Below are positions 30,647 to 38,745 of a DNA stretch of 64,000 nucleotides, piece by piece. The position numbers were made by a program, and so were the translations under genes. The notes below the pieces were generated by a model. It had not been told where the DNA came from, did not search any database, and saw nothing but the letters and a program-made list of their open reading frames with translations. Numbering within the stretch: the first letter of the stretch is position 1; each line of letters opens with the position of its first letter. The DNA comes from Actinophytocola sp963826035 (GTDB taxonomy: Bacteria; Actinomycetota; Actinomycetes; Mycobacteriales; Pseudonocardiaceae), in contig CAWGVZ010000010.1 in NCBI GenBank assembly GCA_963826035.1, positions 1 through 64,000 on the forward strand, in the 5' to 3' direction.

Positions 30647-32199
30647 GACCCGACCCCCGCCGTGGTCGGCAGCCGCACGGTGAACACCGCGCCGCGCTCG
30701 CCCCGGCCGACGTCGATCGTGCCGCCGCCCCGGCGGACCGCTTGCCGGACGAGCGCGAGCCCGAGGCCGCGGCCGGGCGCCTTGGTCGACCAGCCCCGTT
30801 CGAAGGCCACCTCTCCCGCCGCCAGTCCCCGGCCGGTGTCCTCGACCCGCAGCTCCAGTTCGCCGCCGGTGGCGCGGGCGGTGACGAACACCTTCGGCGC
30901 GTCGCCGCCCTCGATCGCCGCGTCCAGCGCGTTGTCGATGAGGTTGCCGAGGATCGTGACCACGTCCCTCGGCGCGAGTGCGCCACGCAGGACGGTGTCG
31001 TCGATCTCCGTGTCCTCGGTGATCACGAGTTCGGCGCCGCGCTCGTTCGCCTCGGCCGCCTTGCCGAGCAGCAGGGCCGCGAGCACCGGCTCGGACACCG
31101 CGCTCACCACCCGGTCGGTGAGTCGTTGAGCGAGCGCCAACTCGGCCGTGGCGAACTCGACGGCCTCGTCGGTCCGGCCGAGTTCCACCAGCGAGACGAC
31201 CGTGTGCAGCCGGTTGGCCGCCTCGTGGGCCTGGGAGCGCAGCGACTCGGCGAACCCGCGCACCGAGTCCAGCTCACCGGTCAACGCCTGCAGGTCGGTG
31301 TGGTCCCGCAGTGTGACGACCGTGCCGCGCACGCGGTTACCGGAGCGCACCGGCGCGCTGTCCACCACCAGCACCCGGCGGTCCGTGAAATGCACTCCGT
31401 CTACCAGCTCGGCCGGCAGCCCCAGCTCGGCGATCGTCCGGCCCGTCACCTCGCCGGACAGGTCGAACAGCTCCCGCGCGCCGTCGTTGCAGAGGGTCAC
31501 CCGGCCCTCCTGGTCGAGCAACAGCAGACCTTCACGGACGGTGTGCAGGACCGCCTCGTGGTAGTCGATCCGCCGGCTTAGTTCGGCCGGCCCGAGACCG
31601 TGGGTCTGCCGGTCGAGCCGCCTGCTGACCAGGTAGGCGCCCGCCGTGCCGACGGCGAGCGCGGCCAGGGCGACGATCACGAGTGGCACCAGCCGGTCGC
31701 GTACCTGCCCGGCGATGGCGTCGAGGGTGACCCCGACGCTGACCAGCGCCACCACGTCGGTGCCCGGGCGCACGGGGACCACGGCGCGTACCGACGGGCC
31801 GAGCGTGCCGGTGTAGGTCTCGGTGAACGTCTCCCCCGCCGCCGCCTCGGCCGTGTGCCCGAGGAAGCGTTCCCCGATCAGGTCGGGGTTGGGATGGGTG
31901 AACCGCACGCCGGTCGGGTCCATGATCGTGACGAAGTCGACGCCCGTGTCGTGGCGGACCCGCTCGGCATACGGCTGCAGCTCGACGCTCGGGTCGGGAT
32001 CGAACACGGCGGCCGCGACGACCGGCGCGGCGGCGATGGTCAGCGCGACCGACACGACCTCGTCCTCGTTCGCGCGCTCGGTGCTGTCGGCCACGTCGAG
32101 GTAGACCAGCACGGCGCCGGCGGCGACCAGCAGGCCGACGATGATCACCTGGAGAACCAGGAGTTGTCTGGCGAGGCTCCAGTCGTGCCGTGTTGCCAT
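30643..32199 (-). CDS. DcuS/CitA-type sensor histidine kinase
   Basis: Membrane sensor of 518 residues. TM1 (about 14-34) is followed by a periplasmic PAS-type sensor with the carboxylate-binding pattern of the family (DFVTIMDPTGVRFTHPNPDLIGERF, about 95-119), then TM2 (about 170-192), a cytoplasmic PAS domain, and the DHp segment LRSQAHEAANRLHTVVSLVELG with the phosphorylated histidine in QAHE. The ATPase shows NLIDNALDAA, DTGRGL and GRGLGLALV. It presumably senses C4-dicarboxylates or citrate, inferred from family and from the divergent DctA-type gene. The start at 32199 (MATRHDWSLARQ) fits better than 32244. Confidence 0.93.
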   Translation of the reverse strand: MATRHDWSLARQLLVLQVIIVGLLVAAGAVLVYLDVADSTERANEDEVVSVALTIAAAPVVAAAVFDPDPSVELQPYAERVRHDTGVDFVTIMDPTGVRFTHPNPDLIGERFLGHTAEAAAGETFTETYTGTLGPSVRAVVPVRPGTDVVALVSVGVTLDAIAGQVRDRLVPLVIVALAALAVGTAGAYLVSRRLDRQTHGLGPAELSRRIDYHEAVLHTVREGLLLLDQEGRVTLCNDGARELFDLSGEVTGRTIAELGLPAELVDGVHFTDRRVLVVDSAPVRSGNRVRGTVVTLRDHTDLQALTGELDSVRGFAESLRSQAHEAANRLHTVVSLVELGRTDEAVEFATAELALAQRLTDRVVSAVSEPVLAALLLGKAAEANERGAELVITEDTEIDDTVLRGALAPRDVVTILGNLIDNALDAAIEGGDAPKVFVTARATGGELELRVEDTGRGLAAGEVAFERGWSTKAPGRGLGLALVRQAVRRGGGTIDVGRGERGAVFTVRLPTTAGVGS

Positions 32200-32213
32200 C
32201 CGGGCTTCCCAGG

Positions 32214-32241
32214 TACGTGATGAACATGTACGTAATGAACA
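32214..32241. promoter_or_regulatory. Direct-repeat site between kinase and carrier genes
   Basis: TACGTGATGAACA (32214-32226) and TACGTAATGAACA (32229-32241) repeat with a 15-bp period and one mismatch, 14 bases before the kinase start. It is a likely binding site of the response regulator, governing both its own operon and the divergent carrier. Confidence 0.6.
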
Positions 32242-32325
32242 CAATGGTGACCCAGGTCATAGGCCTCCACACAATCTGACCACATTGCCGCAGCCGCCAC
32301 CGACGGCGGCCCGCAAGGAGGTCAC

Positions 32326-33672
32326 GTGTCCGCCCCCGAGTCACCGCCGATCCAACCGCGCAAGCGCGACCGAACCCATCTCCTCTACATCTCCGTCATC
32401 GTGGCGGTGGCCGCCGGCATCCTGGTCGGCCTCGTCTGGCCGGAGGTCGGCAAGGGCCTGAAGCCGCTCGGCAAGGGCTTCGTCGACCTGATCAAGATGA
32501 TGATCAGTCCGATCATCTTCTGCACGATCGTGTTGGGCGTCGGCTCGGTGACCAAGGCCGCGAAGGTCGGCCGGGTCGGGACGCTCGCCATCGGCTACTT
32601 CCTGCTCATGTCGACCGTCGCCCTGGTCATCGGCCTGGTGGTCGGCAACATCCTGCACCCGGGTGAGGGGTTGCAGCTCACGAACGAGGTCCGCGCCGAT
32701 GGCCAGGACCAGGTGGCGGCGAGCGAGAGCACGGTCGAGTTCCTGCTGGGCATCATCCCGAGCACGCTGGTCTCCGCGTTCACCGAGGGATCGGTGCTGC
32801 AGACGCTGCTCGTCGCGCTGCTGACGGGCTTCGCGCTGCAGGCCATGCGCGAAAAGGGCGAGCCGATCCTGCGCGGGATCGGGCACATCCAGCGACTGGT
32901 GTTCCGCATCCTCGCGATGATCATGTGGGTGGCGCCGATCGGCGCGTTCGGCGCGATCGCCGCCGTGGTGGGTGAGACCGGCGTGGACGCGTTGAAGAGC
33001 CTGGCGGTCATCATGATCGGCTTCTACCTGACGTGCCTGCTGTTCGTGTTCGGCGTGCTGTCCACGCTGTTGTGGATGGTCGCCCGGATGAACATCTTCA
33101 CGCTGTTCCGGTACCTGTCCCGCGAGTTCCTGCTCATCCTGTCGACGTCGTCGTCGGAGGTGGCGCTGCCGCGGCTGATCGCGAAGATGGAGCACCTCGG
33201 GGTGAGCAAGCCGGTCGCCGGCATCACCATCCCGACCGGGTACTCGTTCAACCTGGACGGCACGGCCATCTACCTGACCATGGCGACGCTGTTCGTGGCG
33301 GAGGCCATGGACGCGCCGTTGTCCATGGGTGAGCAGATCTCGCTGCTGCTGTTCATGATCATCGCGTCGAAGGGCGCGGCGGGGGTGACCGGCGCCGGCC
33401 TCGCCACGCTGGCCGGCGGGCTCCAGTCGCACCGGCCGGAGCTGGTCGACGGCGTCGGGTTGATCGTCGGCATCGACCGGTTCATGTCCGAGGCGCGGGC
33501 GCTCACCAACTTCGCCGGCAACTCGGTGGCCACCATCCTGGTCGGCACGTGGACCAACGAGTTCGACCGCGAGCAGGCGGATCGGGTGCTCGCGGGCGAG
33601 GACCCGTTCGACGAGAAGACACTGGTCGACGACCACAGTCCCGCGCCGGACGAGGAGTCGGCGAAGGCCTGA
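32326..33672 (+). CDS. DctA-type dicarboxylate/cation symporter
   Basis: Inner-membrane carrier of the DAACS family, 448 residues. The GTG start at 32326 has AAGGAGG upstream. Family marks include the hairpin SSSEVALPRL (about residue 275), GYSFNLDGTAIYLT (about 306-319), SKGAAGVTGAG (about 347-357) and IDRFMSEARALTNFAGNSVAT (about 383-403), which build the substrate and sodium sites. It is expected to import succinate, fumarate or malate. It is divergent from the two-component genes, which is the usual regulator-transporter arrangement. Confidence 0.94.
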   Translation: MSAPESPPIQPRKRDRTHLLYISVIVAVAAGILVGLVWPEVGKGLKPLGKGFVDLIKMMISPIIFCTIVLGVGSVTKAAKVGRVGTLAIGYFLLMSTVALVIGLVVGNILHPGEGLQLTNEVRADGQDQVAASESTVEFLLGIIPSTLVSAFTEGSVLQTLLVALLTGFALQAMREKGEPILRGIGHIQRLVFRILAMIMWVAPIGAFGAIAAVVGETGVDALKSLAVIMIGFYLTCLLFVFGVLSTLLWMVARMNIFTLFRYLSREFLLILSTSSSEVALPRLIAKMEHLGVSKPVAGITIPTGYSFNLDGTAIYLTMATLFVAEAMDAPLSMGEQISLLLFMIIASKGAAGVTGAGLATLAGGLQSHRPELVDGVGLIVGIDRFMSEARALTNFAGNSVATILVGTWTNEFDREQADRVLAGEDPFDEKTLVDDHSPAPDEESAKA

Positions 33673-33678
33673 GCGGTC

Positions 33679-33710
33679 GGGCGCGGCGTCGTGGTTTCGG
33701 CGCCGCGCCC
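33679..33710. terminator. Bidirectional terminator between convergent genes
   Basis: GGGCGCGGCG and its complement make a perfect 10-bp stem with a 12-base loop between the carrier gene and the convergent PNPOx-fold gene, followed by TTACTT on the plus strand. Confidence 0.7.
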
Positions 33711-34160
33711 TTACTTGCGCTTGTGGCTGCGGTGGCCCGTGCCCTCGTGCCAGGACTCGATCACCAGGTGGTCGTCGGCGACGTAGGTCAGCACGACCTC
33801 GGTGACGTCCAGGCGGAAGTAGTTGCCGTCCGGTTGAGCGTCCTTCCCGGGCGGCGGGGTCGGGATCGCCCGGCCGGCGAACTTCCCGTCACCGAGCCAT
33901 TCGCCTTCCTTCGGCGGATCGATGGTCGGGCTGTGCACGGCGATCCGGCTGTCGCGCTGGACGTCCCGCAGCTTCAGCGAGCCGCCCATCATGCCGAAGG
34001 TGACCTCGCCGTCGGCGATCTCGATCTCCGAGCCGCTGATGCGCGGCGAGCCGTCGGCACGCAGCGTGGCGATCGTCTTGTGGATGCCGGACGCGAACCG
34101 CTCCCGCACCCGCTCCGCGAACTCCGGCGCATCCTTCTCGATCTCCTGCCAGGTGGACAT
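33711..34160 (-). CDS. Pyridoxamine-5'-phosphate-oxidase-fold protein
   Basis: A 149-residue split-barrel flavin-binding-fold protein, starting at ATG 34160 with GGGGAG upstream. KTIATLRADGSPRISGSEIEIADGEVTFG (about 27-55) is the N-terminal beta-hairpin of PNPOx-like proteins, and SRIAVHSP (about 71-78) the next strand. It may bind FMN or F420; the substrate is unknown. It is divergent from a TetR-family gene 66 bases away, which probably represses it. Confidence 0.82.
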   Translation of the reverse strand: MSTWQEIEKDAPEFAERVRERFASGIHKTIATLRADGSPRISGSEIEIADGEVTFGMMGGSLKLRDVQRDSRIAVHSPTIDPPKEGEWLGDGKFAGRAIPTPPPGKDAQPDGNYFRLDVTEVVLTYVADDHLVIESWHEGTGHRSHKRK

Positions 34161-34226
34161 CTGCTCCCCTTTCCGAATGACGGTTCGGATACTACTCCCA
34201 TTTCTGATCCGTGGTTCAATAACCCC

Positions 34227-34793
34227 ATGGGCCGGCCGAGAAAGATCTCCGACGACGCGCTGCTGGCAGCCTGCGCGCGTGCCATCGGCCAGCACGGTCC
34301 AGGTTTCACGCTGGCGCAGGTGGCTGGCGAAGCGGGCGTGGCCGTGGGGACGGTCTCCGGCCGGTTCGGTTCGAAGCAGGGCCTGCTGCTGACGATGACC
34401 GAGCTCGCGAACGCCAGTGCCGCCCGACGCATGCGAGCGGCGGCGGCCGCCCACACGGACCCGATCGCGGCGGTGACGGCCGCCGTCCTGGTGACGGCCG
34501 ACGGCGTGGACGACCGCACCACCACGACGAATCACTTGGCACAGCTGGGAATCGACCTGGCCGACCCGACCCTGCGCGAGGGCGTGACCGAGTTGCGGGC
34601 GCTGATCCACCGGGTACTGACACGCCTCTTCGCGGCGGCCAACCTGCCGGACGCACCCCCACCGCCGCACGCGGCCCGGATAATCGCGGCGATGGCCCAC
34701 GGCGCCATCCTGGACTGGGCACTGCGCCCGACGGGAACACTGGCGGACCGGCTGAGCGCGGACATAGAGGCGGTGGCGGGCTCCTGGCGCTGA
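34227..34793 (+). CDS. TetR-family transcriptional regulator
   Basis: A 188-residue regulator. The N-terminal helix-turn-helix is GFTLAQVAGEAGVAVGTVSGRFGSKQGLLL (about residues 26-55); the rest is the helical ligand domain. The start at 34227 (MGRPRKISDDALL) follows CGGAT...ATCCG arms in the 66-base gap to the PNPOx-fold gene, a possible operator. The final codons (GGCGGACCGGCTGAGCGCGG and on) are echoed three more times downstream. Confidence 0.88.
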   Translation: MGRPRKISDDALLAACARAIGQHGPGFTLAQVAGEAGVAVGTVSGRFGSKQGLLLTMTELANASAARRMRAAAAAHTDPIAAVTAAVLVTADGVDDRTTTTNHLAQLGIDLADPTLREGVTELRALIHRVLTRLFAAANLPDAPPPPHAARIIAAMAHGAILDWALRPTGTLADRLSADIEAVAGSWR

Positions 34794-34828
34794 CCCAGCG
34801 ACGGCCAACGGCATCGGCTGCACAGCGC

Positions 34829-35120
34829 GACGGACCAACTGCGGGCGGACACCAGCGGTCGCCGGGCCGGGCACGGACCCAGTGACTGCCAAACGGACCA
34901 AACGTCACTAGCTGCGCGGCACGCCGTATCGGCGGACCAGCTGGGTGCGGACATAGAGGCAGTCGAGGAGTCTCGCGCTGACGCAAGCGCCCGCCAACGG
35001 CAACCGGCTGCAAAAGCGCGACGAACCTGGCGGCCGCCTGAGCGCGGACACAGCGGCAGTCGCCAGGCCTAGCGCGAAGCCACACGACCGCCAAACGGCT
35101 CCAGCTGCGCAGCGCGCGGC
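34829..35120 (+). repeat. Three decayed copies of the TetR gene tail
   Basis: The end of the TetR gene and the bases after it (34741-34828) recur at about 34829-34929, 34930-35028 and 35029-35120, with a 90-100 bp period. The shared core is CTGAGCGCGGACATAGAGGC (34752) against CTGCGGGCGGACACCAGCGG, CTGGGTGCGGACATAGAGGC and CTGAGCGCGGACACAGCGGC, and then GACxGCCAAxCGG and a CTGCxCAGCGCG-like element. None has an open frame. The bases from 35121 to 35384 hold nothing recognisable. Confidence 0.75.
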
Positions 35121-35384
35121 GTTGCGGGCAGCCCGCATCGCATGAGTAATACCCGGTGCTGGGCCCCCGATTTCCACGCTAGCGCGACCTGCGTCAGGTG
35201 CGGCCCGACGCGAGTTGACCTGTGGATGGCGAGGTCTCCTGTGGACAGGTGACCCGTCGTTGATCTTCACAGCGGTGAACTGTCGGTGCTGGTGACTACG
35301 CGCGGTCCGATTTGGGGGCATGGCTTTGACCTGTGTGGATGCCGGGCAGGCGCCGGGTTGGGGTTGTCCACGCCGTTCTCAGCC

Positions 35385-35510
35385 TGCGAGTTCGCGGTTC
35401 CCGCACGCGAGATCGCGGTTGCGGCACGCGAGGTCGCGGTTCTCGCACGCGAGATCGCGGTTGCGGCACGCGAGGTCGTGGTTGTGGTGGGTGAGGTCGT
35501 CGTTTCTCGG
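35385..35510 (-). repeat. 21-bp tandem repeat, six units (family locus B)
   Basis: Six 21-bp units (five good, the last degenerate) of CGCGAGATCGCGGTT plus (C/G)(C/T)(C/G)GCA, the reverse complement of the locus A unit. It lies in the 1.2-kb gene-free stretch between the TetR and AraC genes. Confidence 0.9.
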
Positions 35511-35556
35511 CTGTTGTGTGCGCACAGGGTGGAGCTACTGACCACTCCAGGACCCC

Positions 35557-35598
35557 ATCAGCCGCGATCTCACCGTCGGGAACCGCGATCTCGCGCTC
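35557..35598 (+). repeat. 21-bp repeat, two units (family locus C)
   Basis: Two units in the orientation of locus A, 21 bp apart: GCCGCGATCTCACCGTC and GGGAACCGCGATCTCGCG. It lies 46 bp after locus B, which is inverted relative to it. Confidence 0.8.
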
Positions 35599-35710
35599 CC
35601 CTGATCAACTCAGGGACTTCCGAATAGTGACGGCTTGCGTACGCTGAAAACCGGGGGGTCGTGGCCGCCCGTTGATCATTGCCGGGCCGCTGAGCTGCAT
35701 CATTCCGTTT

Positions 35711-35733
35711 TTGTCGGTGCCCGCGGCTACGCT
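35711..35733 (+). promoter_or_regulatory. Orphan PafBC-type DNA-damage promoter
   Basis: TTGTCGGTG, eight bases, TACGCT: an exact match to TTGTCRGTG-N8-TAnnnT on the plus strand, but without a real gene behind it. The first ATG (35736) gives only MSGADGRR. It may be the remains of a lost damage-inducible gene. Confidence 0.65.
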
Positions 35734-35766
35734 GGATGTCGGGGGCCGACGGCCGCCGTTGATCTT

Positions 35767-35849
35767 GTCGACCACGAGCACCGAACAGAGCTCGATGTGC
35801 CGCAGGAAGTCGAGGCCCACGCCCTTCCCTGCGAGGCACCCGGGATGAG
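35767..35849 (-). pseudogene. Frameshifted fragment of an obg/cgtA GTPase gene
   Basis: The minus strand encodes LIPGASQG, then after one missing base KGVGLDFLRHIELCSVLV. This matches the Obg GTPase segment after the Walker B motif (consensus LIPGASQGKGLGLDFLRHIERCxVLV). Only about 80 bp are recognisable; flanking DNA does not continue the gene, and no complete obg is in the window. Confidence 0.75.
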
Positions 35850-35968
35850 CTGTGGATAGCTCCGGGCCGGCCGACGATTTGGTCGGTGCTGCTCGTTAGG
35901 CCCGAAATCGGGGGCCCCGGCGTGCGAATGGTCCATTCGCTCGGTGTGTACCCGATCGTGTGATCCTG

Positions 35969-36946
35969 CTAGCGGAGTTGCTGTGCGCCCGGCAGTGGGG
36001 CCGCGCGGCGGCGGCGCGCCCCGCCCGGTGAGACACCCAGGACTCGCTTGAACGCTCGGGCAAAAGCCGCCTCCGAGCGGTAGCCAAGGCGGCGGGCCAG
36101 TTCCCCCGTCGTGGCGCGGCCCTGTTCCAGGGACTCCAGCGCCACCTGCATCCGCCACCGGGTCACGTACTGCATGACCGGCTCCCCCACCAGCGCCGTG
36201 AACCGGGCGGCGAAGGCCGAGCGGGACATGGCCAGCTCGCCGGCCAGCTCGGCCACCGTCCATGCCCGTGCCGGTTCGCGGTGGATCATGCTCATCGCGC
36301 GGCCCAGTTGGGGATCGCGCAGCGCGCCCAGCCAGCCGGTGCGAGCCGCCGGGTCCGATTCGAGCCAGGTGCGGATCGCCTGGATCACCAGCACGTCGCA
36401 CAGCCTGGTGATGATCTCCTCGCCACCCGGGCGCAGCTCGCGGGCCTCGCCGGCGATCAGGCGGAGCATGCTCTGCGTCCAGCTGTCCGGGGCCGCGGAT
36501 GCCTCCACATGCACCGTCTCCGGCAGCAGATCGATCAGATGCCGTGCGCTCGGCTGGTCGAACCGGATGGCACCGCAGATCAGCCGCGTCGGTGCGCCAC
36601 CGCCGCCGTGTCGTAAAATCTCGTACCGCTCGCTCACCACCTCACGCTCGAGATCGAGGACGTTCGGCGCGCTCGCGTCGGCGTCGCTGACCAGCGTGTG
36701 TCCGCGTTGGTTCGGCACCAGTACCAACTCGTCGGCGCCGAGCGGCCGCAACTGGCCGTCGGCCATGCGCAGCAGCGCGCCGCCCGAGGTGAGTGCGTGG
36801 AACCAGATGTGACCCGGCATCGGCGGCAGCGTCAGTCCCCACGGCGCCGTCAGCTCCGTGCGGCAATAGAAGGCGCCGTTCATGCGCAGCAGGTGCAGGG
36901 CCTCGCCGAGGGGGTCGCGCGGCGCCCACCGATCCATGGTGACCAT
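35969..36946 (-). CDS. AraC-family regulator with cupin N-terminus
   Basis: A 325-residue regulator. The N-terminal cupin-like sensor (about residues 10-180) includes GHIWFHALTSGGALLRMADGQ and HVEA; two helix-turn-helix motifs follow in the C-terminal 100 residues (WTVAELAGELAMSRSAFAARF and GELARRLGYRSEAAFARAFKR). The start is GTG or ATG at 36946/36937 (MDRWAPRD). It is divergent from an NmrA-like reductase gene 144 bases away, which is its probable target, as is common for this class. The intergenic GTCCA-N7-TGGAC (about 36980-36996) may be an operator. Confidence 0.88.
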   Translation of the reverse strand: MVTMDRWAPRDPLGEALHLLRMNGAFYCRTELTAPWGLTLPPMPGHIWFHALTSGGALLRMADGQLRPLGADELVLVPNQRGHTLVSDADASAPNVLDLEREVVSERYEILRHGGGGAPTRLICGAIRFDQPSARHLIDLLPETVHVEASAAPDSWTQSMLRLIAGEARELRPGGEEIITRLCDVLVIQAIRTWLESDPAARTGWLGALRDPQLGRAMSMIHREPARAWTVAELAGELAMSRSAFAARFTALVGEPVMQYVTRWRMQVALESLEQGRATTGELARRLGYRSEAAFARAFKRVLGVSPGGARRRRAAPLPGAQQLR

Positions 36947-37090
36947 GACGGAAATAGTGCCGGGCTACGGACCGTAAGTCCACCGTAGCTGGACGATCGA
37001 GCATAAAACGTCGATATTTGGCTATAGATTCACCTGTTCTCAGCTGATGGACTGGACGTAAGGCAAGAATGGCTCAACAGGGAGGACCCC

Positions 37091-37927
37091 ATGACCGCCA
37101 CCGCTCCGATCCTCGTTCTCGGCGCCACGGGCAAGACCGGCCGCCTCGTGGTCGACAAGCTGACCGCCAAGGGCGTGCCCGTCCGGATCGGTTCCCGGTC
37201 AGCGTCCTCGGCGTTCGACTGGGCCGACCGCGACGGCTGGGCCGAGGCCGTCGCCGGTGTCAGCGCCATCTACGTGTCCTACTTCCCCGACCTGGCCGTC
37301 CCCGGTGCGGTCGACGCAGTGCGTGCACTCACCGAGGTCGCCACGGCGGCCGGTGTTCGCAGACTGGTGTTGCTGTCCGGCCGCGGCGAGGACGAGGCGC
37401 AGGCCGCCGAGCAGGTGCTGCGGGAGTCCGACCGGGACTGGACGATCCTGTGCTGTTCCTGGTTCAACCAGAACTTCAACGAGGGCTGGCTGACCGACCC
37501 CGTGCTGGGCGGTGTGGTCGAGCTGCCGGCCGGCGATGTGCCGGAGCCGTTCGTCGACACGGAGGACATCGCCGACGTCGCGGTCGCCGCCCTCACCGAG
37601 CCCGGTCACATCGGTGAGCTGTACGAGCTGACCGGTCCGCGGCTGCTGACCTTCGCGCAGGCGATCGCCGAGATCGCCGAGGCGTCCGGCCGGCCCGTGC
37701 GCTACCAGCAGATTCCACTCGAGGACTTCATCGCCGCGCTCACCGAGTTCGAGGTGCCGGCCGATGTGTCGCAGCTGCTGTCCCACCTGTTCGGCGAGGT
37801 GCTCGACGGGCGCAACGCGCAGGTGACCGACGGAGTGCAGCGCGCGCTCGGTCGCCCGGCGCGGGACTTCGCCGACTACGCCACCGCGCACGCCGAGGAA
37901 TGGCGCGTCGCTCAGCCGGTCACATAG
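37091..37927 (+). CDS. NmrA-like NAD(P)-binding oxidoreductase
   Basis: A 278-residue atypical short-chain reductase. The Rossmann glycine motif is VLGATGKTGRLVV (residues 9-21); PEPFVDTEDIADVAVAALTE (about 153-172) is the NmrA/ergot-alkaloid-reductase-type segment. The usual SDR catalytic YxxxK is not evident, as in NmrA proteins, so it may be a redox-state sensor or a quinone or enone reductase. An AGGGAGGA ribosome site precedes the ATG. It is probably controlled by the divergent AraC-type gene. Confidence 0.85.
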   Translation: MTATAPILVLGATGKTGRLVVDKLTAKGVPVRIGSRSASSAFDWADRDGWAEAVAGVSAIYVSYFPDLAVPGAVDAVRALTEVATAAGVRRLVLLSGRGEDEAQAAEQVLRESDRDWTILCCSWFNQNFNEGWLTDPVLGGVVELPAGDVPEPFVDTEDIADVAVAALTEPGHIGELYELTGPRLLTFAQAIAEIAEASGRPVRYQQIPLEDFIAALTEFEVPADVSQLLSHLFGEVLDGRNAQVTDGVQRALGRPARDFADYATAHAEEWRVAQPVT

Positions 37928-38358
37928 TCGCGGAAGCCGCGTTGTCCGCGGCGCATCATCAGCGCGTGGTTGACCCGGAACAGGGGCCGGGCCACGGGGG
38001 CGAGCGCCCGCAACAGGCGCTTGTTCACCATCACGCGCTGGGAGATGGCGAGCAGTGAACCGGCGGCCCGATGCGGGGCGACGACCCCTTGGACGTAGCC
38101 CTGCAGGTCGCCCGTGATGTTCACCCGCATGCGGCCGGCCTCCTGGTCCTGCACAGCGCGGTGCAGGCAGAAGGTCAGCGCGTAGGGCAGCGTCGAGCGG
38201 CACCGGACCTCGGCCGTGTCGTCGTCGACCTGGGTGACCGAGCGGATGTCCGGCCACCACGCCGGATAGTTCGCCAGGTCCACCAGCGCGTCGAAGACGG
38301 TGGTGGTGGCCGCCCGGACCGACCAGACGTCGCGGAACGAGTAGTCGTTGACTCCCAC
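37912..38358 (-). CDS. SRPBCC-fold (polyketide cyclase-like) protein
   Basis: A 148-residue START/SRPBCC-domain protein: SVRAATTTVFDALVDLANYPAWWPDIRSVTQVDD (about residues 13-46) is the standard beginning of the fold, with a hydrophobic ligand pocket. The ligand is unknown. It is convergent with the NmrA-like gene (16-base overlap) and divergent from the broken SDR gene. Confidence 0.8.
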   Translation of the reverse strand: MGVNDYSFRDVWSVRAATTTVFDALVDLANYPAWWPDIRSVTQVDDDTAEVRCRSTLPYALTFCLHRAVQDQEAGRMRVNITGDLQGYVQGVVAPHRAAGSLLAISQRVMVNKRLLRALAPVARPLFRVNHALMMRRGQRGFRDYVTG

Positions 38359-38390
38359 CCCGTCCAGTATGCCGGCGATAGGGTCCGCAC

Positions 38391-38745
38391 ATGGCGAAGT
38401 GGGGAGTCGGGGATCTACCGGACCTGACCGGCCGCACGGCGGTGGTCACCGGGGCGAACAGCGGCATCGGGCTGGTCACCGCACGAGCGCTCGCCGGCGC
38501 GGGCGCCGTGGTGATCATGGCGTGCCGGGATGTCGCGAAGGCGGCGGCGGTCGCTCCTGACACGGCGGAAGTGCGTGCCCTCGACCTCGCGAATCTGGCG
38601 TCCGTACGGGAGTTCGCGTCGTCGATCGACACTGACGTGGACATCCTGGTGAACAACGCCGGTGTCATGGCCGTGCCGCACCGCCGCACGGCCGACGGCT
38701 TCGAGATGCAGATCGGGACCAACCACCTCGGGCATTTCGCGCTCA
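38391..38745 (+). pseudogene. Short-chain dehydrogenase gene, 3' two-thirds lost
   Basis: The first 118 codons are a good classical SDR: GxxxGxG motif VVTGANSGIGLVTARAL (about residues 17-33), DLANLAS, NNAGVMAVPHRR (about 87-98) and TNHLGHFAL. Directly after FAL, where the family continues into LLP and the catalytic Ser/Tyr/Lys region, the sequence changes to unrelated residues (KDRRSHQMRT...) up to a stop at 38909. The catalytic residues are gone, so this is a remnant truncated by a rearrangement at 38745. Confidence 0.85.

Noticed and set aside
35605..35820. A 71-codon minus-strand ORF as a small gene
   Set aside because: Its recognisable part is a frameshifted Obg segment. The rest has no coding character, and the start lies inside the fragment.
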